DNA of 64,000 bases from Sipunculus nudus (lineage: Eukaryota; Annelida; Sipuncula; Golfingiida; Sipunculidae). The stretch covers positions 52,154,714-52,218,713 of the forward strand of contig CM049320.1 of assembly GCA_026874595.1 (NCBI GenBank), given 5' to 3'. The notes beneath the pieces were generated by a model. That model was not told where the DNA came from, ran no database searches, and saw only the letters and a list, made by a program, of their open reading frames with translations. Both the position numbers and the translations under genes were made by a program. Below are positions 27,191-42,100 of this stretch, piece after piece. How positions within the stretch are numbered: the first letter of the stretch is position 1; each line of letters opens with the position of its first letter.

Positions 27191-30100
27191 TTCCCGTGAA
27201 TTATAGTATGATACAGAACATCTTATAAGACCCAGGTAAAGGTTAAGGTAGGGGTTTATTGTCTGATTTCACTGACACTGTCAGTCTCATCTAACTTTAC
27301 AATTTGCTTTCCTTGTTTTTCGGGCCTATTCATTATTGTAGATTTTCTCAGCTCCCTGAGGAGCAGACATAACACCCAAGCAGCCACATCAAGCGCAGGA
27401 AGGTTATTCATTCTACAGAGGTTATTCATTCTACATTTGCCTGCCACCCATGAACAGTACCCATTCACTCCTGGGTCTAGAGAGCACATCCTTCAACCCT
27501 TGTGGTAAAGACTTTGGCTAGGAGTCTTAGTGCAGACAGCAGTCAAAACGGGACTCAAACCCACTACATGTCCAGCGCCCTACCCATTATGCAACTACAC
27601 TCCACAAGGTTTTGCTTGGAAAATGGCACCATATGTTGAATCATTGGCAGGTATTGCTTACCAACTGCGACAGGACTAGGGTTGCCCCATATGGTACTGT
27701 TGTCATCAATGACTGACTGTGAGGCTGAGCGGGAGAACTTTGGGGCAGCATTCATGTCACCTGGATGAGACACGGATCGCTGGAATGCTGGATGAGGAGG
27801 CGCCTCATCTGACCCTTGTGACCTGCAAAAAAAAATTAATTTTCCATTTATGACATTACGTAAAGGCATAGAGACAAACAAATTCATAAAACCACAGGAG
27901 CATAACATCGTACAAAGGCAAAAAAGTTCAACACATCACATGATACATGCATGTATGCCAGGATGGTTATGCACTATTTGGCTGTCCTCAAACCTTACTG
28001 TGAGATAGCAATGACAGACACAGGTAACAACACAGCCTCCTTCCAACCCGTTGGTACATATAACCTTCCTTGACACCTACTACAATGTTAATACTGTGGC
28101 TGGCTTTAAATTCAAGGTTAATTATTTTCAATTTTCATTTTTTATTGTTTTGCAGGGGTTCCATTTTCGCAATCTCACCAGGCAGTAGCCTTCACATAGT
28201 ATATCCTTCATCACACTGATAAGGTAATGTACATGCTAAATCTTAACAATCCTACAAGGACCCATGACCAGTAGAAATTCTTGCCCCCCACTGACAAATG
28301 ATAAGAAAGATCTTATATTATTTGAAATGACTACCTTTGATTTGATTTAAGTAAAATGGAATATGTTGTTATTATTTATATCTTTTGAATTTAGATTTTT
28401 ACACCTACAGGCATGGTCGCATGGATTATACATTAACTGCCAATGCAGCTAGGCTGTATTAAAATAATCATTCACATGTGTAGATAGGTTTTCGCATTAA
28501 TATCCTTTTGTGAACATTGCAAATTTGAAACATCAACTTAAGTAGATAAAGAACATTTAATGATATCTGACTGACCTGGGGGGGGGGGGGGGAAATTTTT
28601 TCTGGCGGTATGGGTGGTGTGTGGGACACTGGGACAGGCTGGTTCTGAGACTTAAGTAGATAGAGAACATTTAATGATATCTGACTGACCTTGGGGGGGG
28701 GGGGAAGAGTTTTTTCTGGCGGTAAGGGTGGTGTGTGGGACACTGGGACAGGCTGGTTCTGAGACTTAAGTAGATAGAGAACATTTAATGATATCTGACT
28801 GACCTGGGGGAGAGTTTTTCTGGTGGTAAGGAGGGTGTGTGAGACACTGGGACAGGCTGGTCCTGAAACTTTAGTAGACAAAAAGAACATTTAAAGGTAT
28901 ATGACTGACCTGGGGGAGAGTTTTTCTGGTGGTAAGGGTGGTGTGTGGGACACTGGGACAGGCTGGTTCTGAGACTGTTGCTGGAGGAGGGCCTGTTGTT
29001 TCAGCAGCAGCTGCAGCGTGACCTGTTGTTGCTGGGCTGGTGACAGCTTGGTGAACGCTTCCTGCTGCTGCAACTGCTGAATCACCTGCTGTAGCTGCAG
29101 CTGTCTATAGAAGCAAACAATATATGTTAAAGGTATATCAACAGAAATACAGGCAGTAGTATATTGAGAACATGGGATCTCCTGTAGCACTGGATACCCT
29201 ACTGACCTATAAATTTTTTTTTATATATATATATTTTTTTTATTGGAGGGAAATGCCTCCATTTTTTTAGAGTTAGCTTATCTAAGGGTACTTCTGCAGA
29301 ATTCCATTCCAGTTCCGTACTATGTGACAGGGCAGAAACATACGCTTACCCTTATGACCTTCTACTGTTAAATCAGATAAGGAGGTAATTAATCCAATAA
29401 TAGTTACGTAAACCTGATAATATTGCCAGACACTGGAAACAATACTCAACTGTAACTTGATGTTTAAGTGCATATCCTGTGCTTTCAATAGAAAGAAAAA
29501 ATTTAAAGACAAAAACATTCAGGCCAAAACTTTAGCACATCAAATTGGAATTAGGAGCGTCCCAATGGGAGTTAATCTGTGACAAATTTTGAAGGGTTGT
29601 GCAGATTTGATTTTTTGTGTCATTTTTGTACCATTAATTGATTAGATACTGTGTCATTATATGAATATTTAATCTGAGTGAAAACTAAAGAGTTACTGGT
29701 AATGGTCAGTACTGTGTTAACACAACTGATTGTTTTGAGATGTAATCAGCAATGGTCAGTGGTTGCTACAAGAGCCAGCTTTTATCCTCTCAGTCCAACA
29801 GCAAGAGATTTTGTGGCTTTGGTTGGATGCTTGGACCCCCTGAACTGAGCATACAAGAGAGATTTTGAGCATCACCAAAGTTTACCAACGGGTAAAAGCC
29901 CTGCATATTTCATATTTTCTACAATTACTCTGTAAAAGTTGCAGTTACCAACTATCACAAATATCTATAACACTTAATTCATGTTGTGCAATTTGCTCCA
30001 GCGCAGTGTGACACTGCTGACTGTACCCAGGCAGTGTATCTTGTAGACTTACCTGAGCAGTGCTTGTTGTTGCATCATGGCCTGTGCTTGTTGTTGCTGC

Positions 30101-33100
30101 TGCATCATCTGTTGCTGTATCATTTGTTGCTGCATTATCTTCATCTGTTCTGCCTGGGTTGGCTGCTGGGGAGGTGCTGGTGCAGGTTCCATGACAGGCA
30201 CTGGTCCAGCAGCTCCCTCCTGAGAATCAGCAAGAGGCAAAGTCAAACTAAAGAGAGACCTAACAGGTAAGTTCATTAAGTGATCACTGGAGACCAATAC
30301 ATCCATAACTTAACTAGAATGAGGTTGGTTTTGCAATGCAAAAAGAGATAAATCTCTCCTCCCTATGGGCCACCCATCCCCAAATTTGAGGAAAACAATA
30401 TGGACTACTTCAAAAGTCATAGCGTTCACAGAATTCTATTCCGGCTGATTTGACCTTGAGTGAAGATCAAGGACACCAGTTTTTAACACTTCTGCGGTTT
30501 TGGTAGAAATATTTCAAGAGTCGAATTTCATGAAAATATACTTAGTGGTTCAAAAGTTACAGCATTCACAAATAATTTCTAATCCGGCTGATTTGAGATA
30601 TTGATAGATAATTTCATATCTCATGAAAATATGTCCAGTCATTTAAAAGTTATCCATTCACAGGAAATGACAATGACAACAGTCGACGGCAACAGACCAA
30701 AGTGAAACACTATGTCTCCCCCCATGGGAGGGGAGACATAATAAGAAACAAAATACAACCTCACCTTGAGTGGCGGTGGGCTTGGCCCAGGTAGGAAAGG
30801 TACGCGTCCCCATCGTTTTATTAATTCACCTGTAAACAAAAACACATTGAGCAGGAATGTTAAGTTTATGCAGCATTAGTGATTAACATTCATTAAATTG
30901 ATGTGTCATTAAGCAGGTCAAAATAAATAAGTTTAATATTTTATTATAAAAGAGCACTGCAAATGGTGCATAATACATCCGTTGTATATTTTGTGACCTC
31001 TGACCTCATTAAATATGCATGAATTTGCTTAGAATGTTTTTCAGGTGAGAAACTGTATTGGTTAATACTCGTCATGAGTTTCATGAAAATCCATAGGATT
31101 TTTGATAAGTCACCACAGTGCCTCCAAAGTGCAGTGACCTCTGACCTCATTATGTAGGTGTGGACTTTAATGGAAATCGAACTTGGGCCAGATATTTTAT
31201 TGATTAACATTTCTATAGAGTTTTATCAATACCCATCATATTTCTCTAGGTTATTGTGGTGAGACCACAAAGTAGGCTAGTGACCTCTGACCTTATTAAA
31301 TATGCAAACATTTTGCCCATAATCGAACTCGGGGGAGATAATCTATTGGTAAGTAGTTGTGTTGAGTTTCGTGAAAATCCCTTCATGCCCCGGTAAGTAA
31401 AGAGACAATCAAGAGCAATATTATACCTTATCTTTCACACTATCAGTTCAGTTTGCTTTATACAAAAGTTTCCCAGCTAAACCATCCTAGCACACTGTCT
31501 CAGTACCTCACATATGGCTATTTAAGACCTTTTTATGGCTCTGCGTGTTGGTTAACATAGTCGTCATGTATCTGTTTACCATAACAGGGCCGTGTGACCG
31601 GAGATCCAATTGTGAGCCGCAACACACAGTGTTACAGCCAGCGGGAACATATATTTCATTTTCTGGGCTAAGTCAGTCAGGGCATATACTAAATGACAAG
31701 TACTGTGGCTCCACGTTGCATACGGCCGCAGGAACTGTATTTATGTTGACACCTGTGATCGCGCCCAGTCCCCCGTTTTTAAACCTCGTTTACCAGAGTA
31801 AGCAAATGGTTTTAAGGCAACATTTTGGCAAGTACAGATTTATTCTAAAGGGAAGTAGCTACTTTTCGTGTTATTCAACATGCTTTATAGGCGATTGGGT
31901 CCCTTTAACGAACAGACAGGGGGTATACCATAATACATCCCGTCTATGATGGGGGTATAAAAAAGAATAATGACAATATCAATTTGTTTATATTCATTAT
32001 ATCAGGTTTTGATTTGAATATAACGCAAAAAGGTCTACTTCTATGTAAAATATCAATATTTTGCTTTCAATTGAATGTTATGAATAGATGTATATGAAGC
32101 TTAAGTGTGTAAGGGACTGTTCAGGTGTGTTGATTTTCATTCAAGAAGTTGATATATTTCCCTTTTGTGACCAAGGTGTTCCAGAGAGCGTTCTTGAATG
32201 AAAGATAAGGATATTATTGAATCATTTACCTAGTGGATGGAAACTGGAATCACAGCCTCGTTTGACCAGCAGATTCATGGTGAAGTACCCAGCACTAAAC
32301 CACTCTGCCATCTCCGCCGACATGAACGGACCTACAAACATCACAATAAACTTTATGCTAAACCAACTGTCTGTTAAAAACAGCACAGTAAAGTTTGCAA
32401 AACTAAAGCATATCTTAAACCCCAATCCCTTTTAAAATATTGTAATTCAACAGCAGTGAACAAGAACTGGATCAAAATTTGGAAGTACTGCATAACGGGA
32501 TGAGTTAGTTTATACATGAGAAATCTCAGAACTATTGTAAGCGGATCCCCTGTGTTGATGTGGGGTCTTCCAAAAATATCTATTTTTGAAGATTTATTCT
32601 TTGTTATGATCATTTTTCCTTTTTTTGAGTATTGTAAATTTGCAACCTTGCAAAATCTCAGGACAACCACAGTATATGGTAAAATAATGACACTCGACTA
32701 AAAATTAGCAACATCTGAGAGACATTCTTGATAAACACTGGTCAATACATGTATACACACTGTGAAGGCTATATGGTAATGTAACTACTGCCAACTACTC
32801 TCTCACCTTGCAGGTCCCCTTGTGGGTCTTTATAGAACCACTTTTTGGCATCTTCATGGTCCATGGGAACCCCTACATCTTCTAGACCACCTCCTTCCTC
32901 CTCCTTAACATCATGTGTGTCCTCCTAAGAGCATTAAATTTTACAAAACGTACATGCTGGGCTCTCAGAGTATAAATGAATGTACACTTGAAAATCTGAT
33001 AAATATATTGCATGAAAATGAAGACTTTTAGGTTGTGCCATGTTTCTGTATAACACATGGGGGGGGGAGGGGGGGGGGGGTGTCATGAAAACGTACATAC

Positions 33101-36100
33101 TGGGCTCTCAAGGGTATAAATGAATGTACACTTTGAACTATTATAAATATATTGCATGAACTAACATGAAGACATTTTAGGTGGTGCCATGTATCTGTGT
33201 AATACATAAATACATCGATGACCAGTGTGCATGTCAAATTTCAAGGAAATCCATGGAATGATTATTGACATATTTGAAATATTTTGTATCATATTTAATC
33301 CCAAAAAGGACCAAATAAGGAGAATTTTGGAGAAACTATTGTTGACCTTGTTTGACAGGATTTTTTCAAAGGAGTAAACGGATATATATTTTTACCTATG
33401 GATAAAAGGGCAAATATTTTTCAATATCTTGCAAAATTTGGTTCAGCTTTCTTGGACACTATAATGACTATAAAGTACTGCATTTTTAGCATTCAATCAA
33501 CAAGGGACCCATGGGTCACGGCGCTCAGCTGATGGTGATTAGACTATAAATGTTTCTCCACTGTGATACTATATCGAGTCGATAAAGCTTATGAATATCA
33601 TGTACATGTTGGGCTATTATAAAGGAATGTAATGTAATATGTGAGTAAATGATAAATGAAATTACCTGACGGATGGATTAATAGAGTCAAATAAAGTGGT
33701 TTATTTTTTATTTATTTAGGAGGGGTTGAAAATTGTGATAAAATTGAGCAAATATGAATGCAATGACAGCAGTAATAAGCAGTAGTAGAATGATGATAAG
33801 GCTATTTGTTGAAGGATCTAAAGTGTATGGTAGTCTGCAAGCTTTCAATTTGACAGATATGATGTTATGATTAACTATGCTGATGAAGTGATTTATGAAT
33901 ATGTGACTTTATGACACAATATCTCTTTAGTCTTGACAAGGTACATTATTGTGATGCCCACTATGTCTACATATTACACAATAATGACATAATTTCTGGC
34001 ATGTACAAAGGTACCTATGGACGAATAGTTATACAAAATATTAAAGTATGAATATATCTGATTCATCTTGTTCTTGCTTACTGAGGCTGACTTTGGGATG
34101 GGGTTCAGAGAAGGGAAAAGTGAGGGCAGCACGAAGGTGGATATAGAAATATTCTATTGTAATGTTTTTCATTTATATAAGAATATGAAAAGCTAAGAGG
34201 AAAGGGGCCCTCCTACTTGGTTATAGTAAAGTTCTAAATATATGATTGCAAACTAATACTCTGACAAGACTGTCATGAAGAAAAACAGTAAAAGTTTTGA
34301 GATACTGTGTTGCATACGAAAATTTACAGATGGACAGGCAAGTGGACAGAATGGACTAATACCTTTATTTCACTTTCAAGAGAATAATGCATTTAAGTTT
34401 ATATATAATCCTATTTTTTTAAGCAGATCCACTTTTTCCATTAAGAAGTTTTTATCTGAATCATTTTTTTATTTACAGGTTTATAAATGTTTAATTAAAA
34501 AACCTGAAAATATAAGTTAAAATATTAGAATTGTTGCAAAAGTTGCAATCATTATATATACAGAGTAAAAAACATTGGGTCATATTATGCATACACATAT
34601 ATTTTATTATTTTTAAATCATAAATGTTTAAACTGATTTTAAAAGAAAATAATGCCACAACATGACATCTACAAGAATATTCCTTGAATCACTATTAAAC
34701 AGTTTTGCACATTGGAGTTTTCAGGATATGCTTAATTTTATTCACCAAAATAAAATAAAAGTAAATTTGATAAAATAAAACATATTTTCAAATAAAGTAT
34801 ACACACTGTTGGTTGAATGAGGGACAAACAATATCATTGTGCTAATTACTATCCCAGTTTTAATTAATTACTGGAATTAATAGTCAATTTCACACCTGGT
34901 GAAGTTTTTACTCTTCTGCAGTAAGGAATTACTTATCTCATGAACATCCACACTTTCACAGCAATACACCACTTTGTGGACACAAATAAATGTACACTTT
35001 AATCATTGTAACCCTGGTGGTTCAATACAAAATCTAAAATCTAGCATGTCCAAGAATAAAATAAAATACAGAAAAATTATAACATTCATCTAGTTTATGC
35101 ACCAGCTGGGGGGACCAGTGCAGGGCAGAGGGGAAGCCTGCTAGTAGTGGCTAAGCTGGGCCAAGGTAAGCTGCCTGGGGTGGGTTACATAATGCAAGTG
35201 AAGGCTGTACTACTAGGTGGGCTAGATGTAAACAACACTTGACATGGTGTATGAAAACATGAATAAAAGCTATTCATTCCAATCAATTTCCTTTGAAAGT
35301 TCAGATTTTAAAAGATTAAATCCTTATGCATATATGCTGGGAAAATTAAATCAACAGTGCCAAAGTTGGACAAAATTTAAGGTATTGATTTTTTATTTAT
35401 GCTAATAACTTGAAAAATTTGCAAAATTCAGATCTAATTTTGGGTAAACAATTGAATCTTGATTAAATAAAGTTATATTCCTGAAAAAAAGTCTCTAGGT
35501 TCAGCAATTCTCATGTTAGGTGAGTAAATATATTTCCTGATTTTTTTAAAAATTGCATTATGTTTTGGCCTATAACTTCAAGATAATACCCAATACTGAC
35601 CTAATTTTTGGTATGTTCATAGAAAATGTATAAAAGAATGTAAATACTAAATACGATCAAAAACAGATCAGTGGTTTTGATATTAGGCAGCCTTGAAGTG
35701 TAACAATGGCTTTTTTTATGGAAAACAGAGTTTTTTTTCCTTAATATCTCAAAGGAACAAAGTCCTAATGACCCAATTTTCGGTATGGTAGGAGATTTTG
35801 GGGACATCTAAAATTATGTCAACAGCCTGGGGAGCATAGAGATGTGCACTGAATGACCTACAGTCATCAAAGTGGACTGCTTGACAATTTAAGGGAATAC
35901 AACAAGAGCCTCGAAAAAATTCAATAACTAGCCTAATTTTGCAGCTTTTATTTTCAAATTTCAGATTTTCACAGATTAAATCCTTATGTATACATGGTGT
36001 GAAAATTAAATCCACAGTACTAACAGGAAAAAAACGTGCCATGACCAAAGTTGGGCAAAATTTAAGGTACCAATTTTATATTTTTGCCAATATTTAAAAA

Positions 36101-39100
36101 AATTTAACAAATTTTTATCTAATTTTTGGTATACAATTAAATTTTGATTAATTAAAGTTGTATTACTGGAAAAAAGTCCCTACCTTTAACACTTTTGGTC
36201 TTAAGTGACCAAATATCTTCCTGATTTTTTTACAAAGTCCATTATGTTTGGGCCCATAACTTTTTTAAATTATACAATACTGACTTAATATCTGGCATGT
36301 TCATAGGAACTATATAGAGGAATATTTATGGTAAATATGAAGAAAACCAGATGAGTGGTATGATATTAGGCAGTCCTGAAGTGTGAAAATAGATTTCTAA
36401 TAAAAAAATTGAGGTTTTTCCTTAATATCTCAAAGGAACAAAGTCCTACTGACCCAATTTTTGGCATGGTAGGAGATTATGGGGACATCTAACTGCATGC
36501 CGAAATTCAGATTCGTAGGTCCAACGGTGTCGAAACGTGCCAGTCTTACGGACGGACATCCAGACGGACAGACAGACGGACGGACGGACAGACGGCACTA
36601 CTTACCACAGCCACATTACGAGCCTTTTGTGTGTCACTGACATTGTGGGCCTTTGTGTGTGTACAAAACACCCTTAGGAGACTACCATTCAGTGTAAACA
36701 CCAGAGCCACATTGTGAGCCTTGCTGTCAATACACTGTGGGCTTACCACAGAAACCACTGTCTACACATTGTGAGCCTTGCAGTCGATACACTGTGGGCT
36801 TACCACAGCAACCTCTGTCTACACATTGTGAGCTTTCCTGTCAATACACTGTGGGCTTACCACAGCAACAACTGTCTACACATTGTGAGACTTTCTGTCA
36901 ATACACTGTGGGCTTACCACAGCAACCACTGTCTACACATTGTGAGCCTTACTGTCAATACACTTTGGGCTCACCACAGCAACCACCATCTACACATTAT
37001 GAGCCTGTATAATTGTTAACTTAGTCTCTATGAGCTTGCAACATTGTAACCTATATCCCTGCATTCTGGGCCTATATTATAGTGACATTGTTCTGTACCC
37101 TGTGAGCCAGTATCACTGCAACTTTTATCCATACATTGGGCCTTTAATTTTAACTTTTTTGGACTCTGTGGACCTGTAACTACACAGCCTCTGTCCATGC
37201 TCTCTCAGCCTTCAGTCTTTGCATTCTATATTTCTTCACTCCAATATTCCAGTGATCATTGTACACTAAGCCTATTAGTCTTGTTTTAATTTGGGTCTCT
37301 ACTCTGTGAGCCTGCAATATGGTAACCAATATCCATGTGTGGTGGGCCTATCAGGGATGTAATAATACACTTCAAGGTTATCAATCAATACTGGTCTTGA
37401 ATAAAGGATCACAAGATAATACACAATACCATGTGTATTACTTTGTTCCAAAAGATTTATTGGGGAAAAATGTGTTTTCTCATAACGAAGGCCTTTTTTC
37501 CATGACAAAACAAATTTAAAACCTTTGTCAGAAAAATATTAAACAGGCCTTCAATGAGAAGGATGGCAGAGGAGTCAAAAGCTGAATGAAACCTTCGAAC
37601 ATCCAATGACACTGGCAACAAGATAAAGAATAGCAATTCTTTAAAGTGAACACAGAGTTTAATCACTTATAAAATCAATACAAGTCTTGATGCATGCATC
37701 ACAATATTATACACAATACCATATATTTATTATTGTTTACAGAAAGATTTACTGGAAACATTTTAAATGTTTTCTCGGAAAAAAAAAGTCTTTTTGCATT
37801 TCAAAACTGAATTACATTAAAAGCCTTTGACAGAAAAATATTAAGACCTTAGACCGTCAAATAAAACTTCCAGTAAGATAAGGAAAAGCAATTCTTTTAT
37901 GTGAACAAATATACCAATCAATTATAAAACGTATTAAGACCAGTTCCATGACAATAAGACGAACATGAAAATTCAAATTTACTAATAAATGCATCTTTCA
38001 CACACATTCTGAAAAGAGACAAAACTGTTCAGTTTTAAAAAAAAAACTTATCTTCAAAAATGTCTTAGAAATCCTATTATGAAGTCAATGTATTTTAAAA
38101 ATATTAATTATATTAAAATTGTGAGATCAAATTCTCTCAGCTCTACAATTTTTAAATTAGTTACATAAAACCTGTTTTGGTCATTTTAGTCTTAAAAACT
38201 TAATCAATTACTCTGACAATTTTAGTATCCTTGGATAAAGATGAATTAGTGTTTGGCACTAATTATTTTACACTACTTAGCATTCATTCCATAACCAAAT
38301 ATATTTAAAAAGTTAAATCACATAAAAGGGAGTGGTCACATAAAGTTCCAATTTTAAAATCTCTTTTATAACCTTAAATGCTTCAAATAAGTGCAATTAC
38401 TCAAAAATCTTATAATCAATTAATAATAATAAAATGGTTACAGAATGATTAAATGATCAGTGCAAGTATCCTGAAACACAATTTAAACAGTCTCATTACC
38501 CAAGCAAGGTATACCTTGTGGGCCTATTGAATATTTAGTATGAACCATCACTGTGTCTAACATTCTGATCTTCCATTTTGTCCAAGCTTGTGGGCCTACA
38601 GATCATACTACCTACCACATCTATCACTGTGCATTCAACATTCTTGGCAGAACAAATGTGTTCATTCTTGTGGGCCTACAGAATATTTAGTACCTACCAT
38701 CACTGTGTCTAACATTATGGGCTAAACATTTATGTTTGAGCTTGTGGGCCTACAGATAATACTACCTTCCACAAATATCATTGTGCATCCAACATTCAGA
38801 GCCTTCAATCTGGTTCTTACTTGTGGGCCTACAGAATATTTAGTACCTACCATCACTGTGTCTAACATTATGGGCTAAACATTTATGTTTGAGCTTGTGG
38901 GCCTACAGATCATACTACCTTCCACAAATATCATTGTGCATCCAACATTCAGAGCTTCAATCTGGTTCTTACTTGTGGGCCTACAGAATATTTAGTACCT
39001 ACCATCATGTGTCAAACATTCTGAGCTTCCATTTTGTCCAAGCTTGTGGGCCTACAGATCATACTACCTACCACATCTATCACTGTGCATTCTACATTCT

Positions 39101-42100
39101 TGGCAGAACAAATGTGTTCATACTTGTGGGCCTACAGAATATTTAGTACCTACCATCACTGTGTCTAACATTATGGGCTAAACATTTATGTTTGAGCTTG
39201 TGGGCCTACAGATAATACTACCTTCCACAAATATCATTGTGCATCCAACATTTAGAGCCTTCAATCTGGTTCTTACTTGTGGGCCTACAGAATATTTAGT
39301 ACCTACCATCACTGTGTCTAACATTATGGGCTAAACATTTATGTCTGAGCTACCATCACTGTGGGTCCAACATTCTGAGCTTCCATTTTGTCCAAGCTTG
39401 TGGGCCTGCATGCCATACTGGCTTCCACAACTATCACTGTCCATTCTACATTCTGGGCAGAACAAATGTGTTCCTTCTTGTGGGCCTACATTATTCTCAT
39501 GTTCTTGGATATCTGTCAGTCACTGGTGGCATAATACTCTGGGCTTACATTTATCGCTTTACTGTTCACAATTTGTTCAATTTGCAAAGGACATTGACAC
39601 CTTAACTCCCTATTTGGCTTAATTGTTTAAGGTCAAATATAAATGTTACATTTTTAGGTTATACTTCTTTTATTTTTGTTAATTCCTCATGAATATCTAT
39701 TAATTTTTAACTGTTTGCCCATAAAGCTGAACAGATGAAATTTAAATAAGGACTTTTAAAACATAACTAATGATTTCAAAGTAAAAATTCATGAAATTAT
39801 GCAAAATAATGTGAGACCACATTATTTCAGTAATATTACAAAATTATGCTGTGTGTTTACTTTCTTCAAATATTGCTTCCTGGCAGCAGATTTTACCAAT
39901 ACTGGACATTATTATGCAGAAAAATATAATTAATGATCTATTCAAACGTTTAAAAAATTATATGTATATTTGTCACATTTTCAATGAATATTTGCCTATG
40001 CTCTACCTTTATCTTCCTTTGAAATTTATTCAGTTTTCTCAATTGGACAAGTGTAGACATTTTACTGTCTATAAAAGGCCATTTTCCTAAAGGTATACAT
40101 TTATTTTTCATTCTTAGTTATAAAAGTCTATTTAATTTAAATATCATGAGACAAATAATATTCAGTTTTAGGACTCATTCATTTTCAAACTTGTACAAGT
40201 GTAATTTTTATGTTAATTGTATTTCTTTAATCTAAATTACCTAGAACTGCTATGAACTAGGTGCAAATGGCCATTTTCCTTATTTATCACCATATTCACT
40301 GTCTCCAGAGGTATGGTGTAGATATTACAGTAATATTTATGCTAACTTTAAATTCATGAGGTACCTCATTGTCCAAATTTCCCTTGACTTTCCTGACTTT
40401 GTTAATAGGTATTATATGAATTATGAACCTGGTGCAATTCATCTCCGAATCAATTGTTGAAAATTTCATAAATATAAAATGAAAATTAGGCAAATAATTA
40501 CATGTTAAAAATATTATAGTGTAAATTTTAAAAAAATAAATCTGAACAGTAAAAGATAATTACACCTAAAGCATTAAGATTATTCACCCCGACAGCTATC
40601 AGTGTGTCCAACATTCTAAGCCTTGAAATGTGTCCCTTCTTTGGGCCTTCAGGCCTTTTATTTACTTGTCACCACCATCACTGTTGGTCCAACATTCTGG
40701 GCTTACATTTATGTGCAAGCTTGTGGGCTTACAGTTATTTTTACCTGTCACAACTACCATTTTGGGTCCAAATGTCTGGGCATAAAAAATAACTAGAAAA
40801 TTTCATCCCGATCGGTCAAATGAGTACAGAGATATGGGGGTTTATGTGTGAACACAGACGCATAGATGGACGCAGAGCACAGAGGAGAGGTCAGAGGTCA
40901 AAACAAAATTGGGGCTCAGCAGTTCACAGACCCGAAAAAAATCACGAGTTTAGTAAAATTCCACTCAGTGGTTACGGTCTCAAGACACCTAACAGCAGCG
41001 GCGGAGAAATGAAAACATAGTATCCGCAAAACTCTACTATTAAACCTACCGAGTGTGCCTATGTTGTTGGCGGTAATGATATATTACAATATTGTTAGCG
41101 ATAAAAATGAATTACGTTCTGTTGTGTAGGCCATGCAACATTTTTATCATAATCATCACGAATTAAAAAAATAATTTATAAAGCGAAAGTTTTATAATAT
41201 ATTGACAAAAAATGAAAATAATGCACAGGGCGTCGGGGGGTGGGGGGGGGGGGGGGTCAGCCGGTACATCATACCAGGGCTCGAAGGGCCTGAACGGGGC
41301 CCTGGCAGTCCAAGAATTTTCTTTAGAGCACAATAATGTTTTAAAATAAATAATTTTTTGGTTACACTCATATAATTTTGAAAAAAAAAGCTAGCCTTAG
41401 ACGACCCATGCTGGCCTTGATGTGCTTTATTTCATTGGGGCCCGGGGAATAATTGGGTTGCATATATAGTGGCTAGTTAAACGCCTGGGAATAAAAGTAT
41501 TCTCATTTGTTATTTGTATTAGCTAGTATACAGACTTTAGTTTTTTTTATAATCATGGTGATTTATTTTGCAATGGTAATAAGGTTGTGTAATATTGATT
41601 TATTCTCAACAATCCGGATGAAAATTGGCTTGGACTGTTAAAAATTTTTTTTTTAAATTGTGAATAATTTAAGAATGCATCGTGACAGCTCCATTAATTT
41701 CCCTTATTATCACCCATGCAGGCTGTTGTGAAAACATCATCATGTGTCATTCTGAAAATCCTTTCTTTTGGACTGATTAAGTTTCATTTCCAAATTTGAT
41801 GCATTCTAAAATTATTACTGTACAAAACCACACACTTTTTATTAGCAGTTATGTCTGCTTGTGGTCAAATAAAAAATAATTCTTAGCAATGGTTTGGCTC
41901 CGCTTGGATTCTCGTGTGGCAGCAATGGAGCATGAATAGACTGTCAAATTAATGACCGATTCAGTTAAATCTAGAACAATTTATATTTTATTTTGACAAT
42001 AATTCAACAAAAAATTGTTTATTTTCGAATCAAATGCAACACACATCAAACACACAGAGTATAAGCTGCAGACGGTCGCTTTTTGTGAGTGGTTCTCTAT

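Noticed and set aside
31545-31949. 134-codon plus-strand open frame as a possible gene
   Set aside because: Composition and context suggest a repeat relic; no conserved motif or exon structure.
36714-37019. 101-aa repetitive frame (NTLWAYHSNHCLHIV)
   Set aside because: A 57-bp minisatellite has a period divisible by three, so open frames persist by chance. Other frames are also open.
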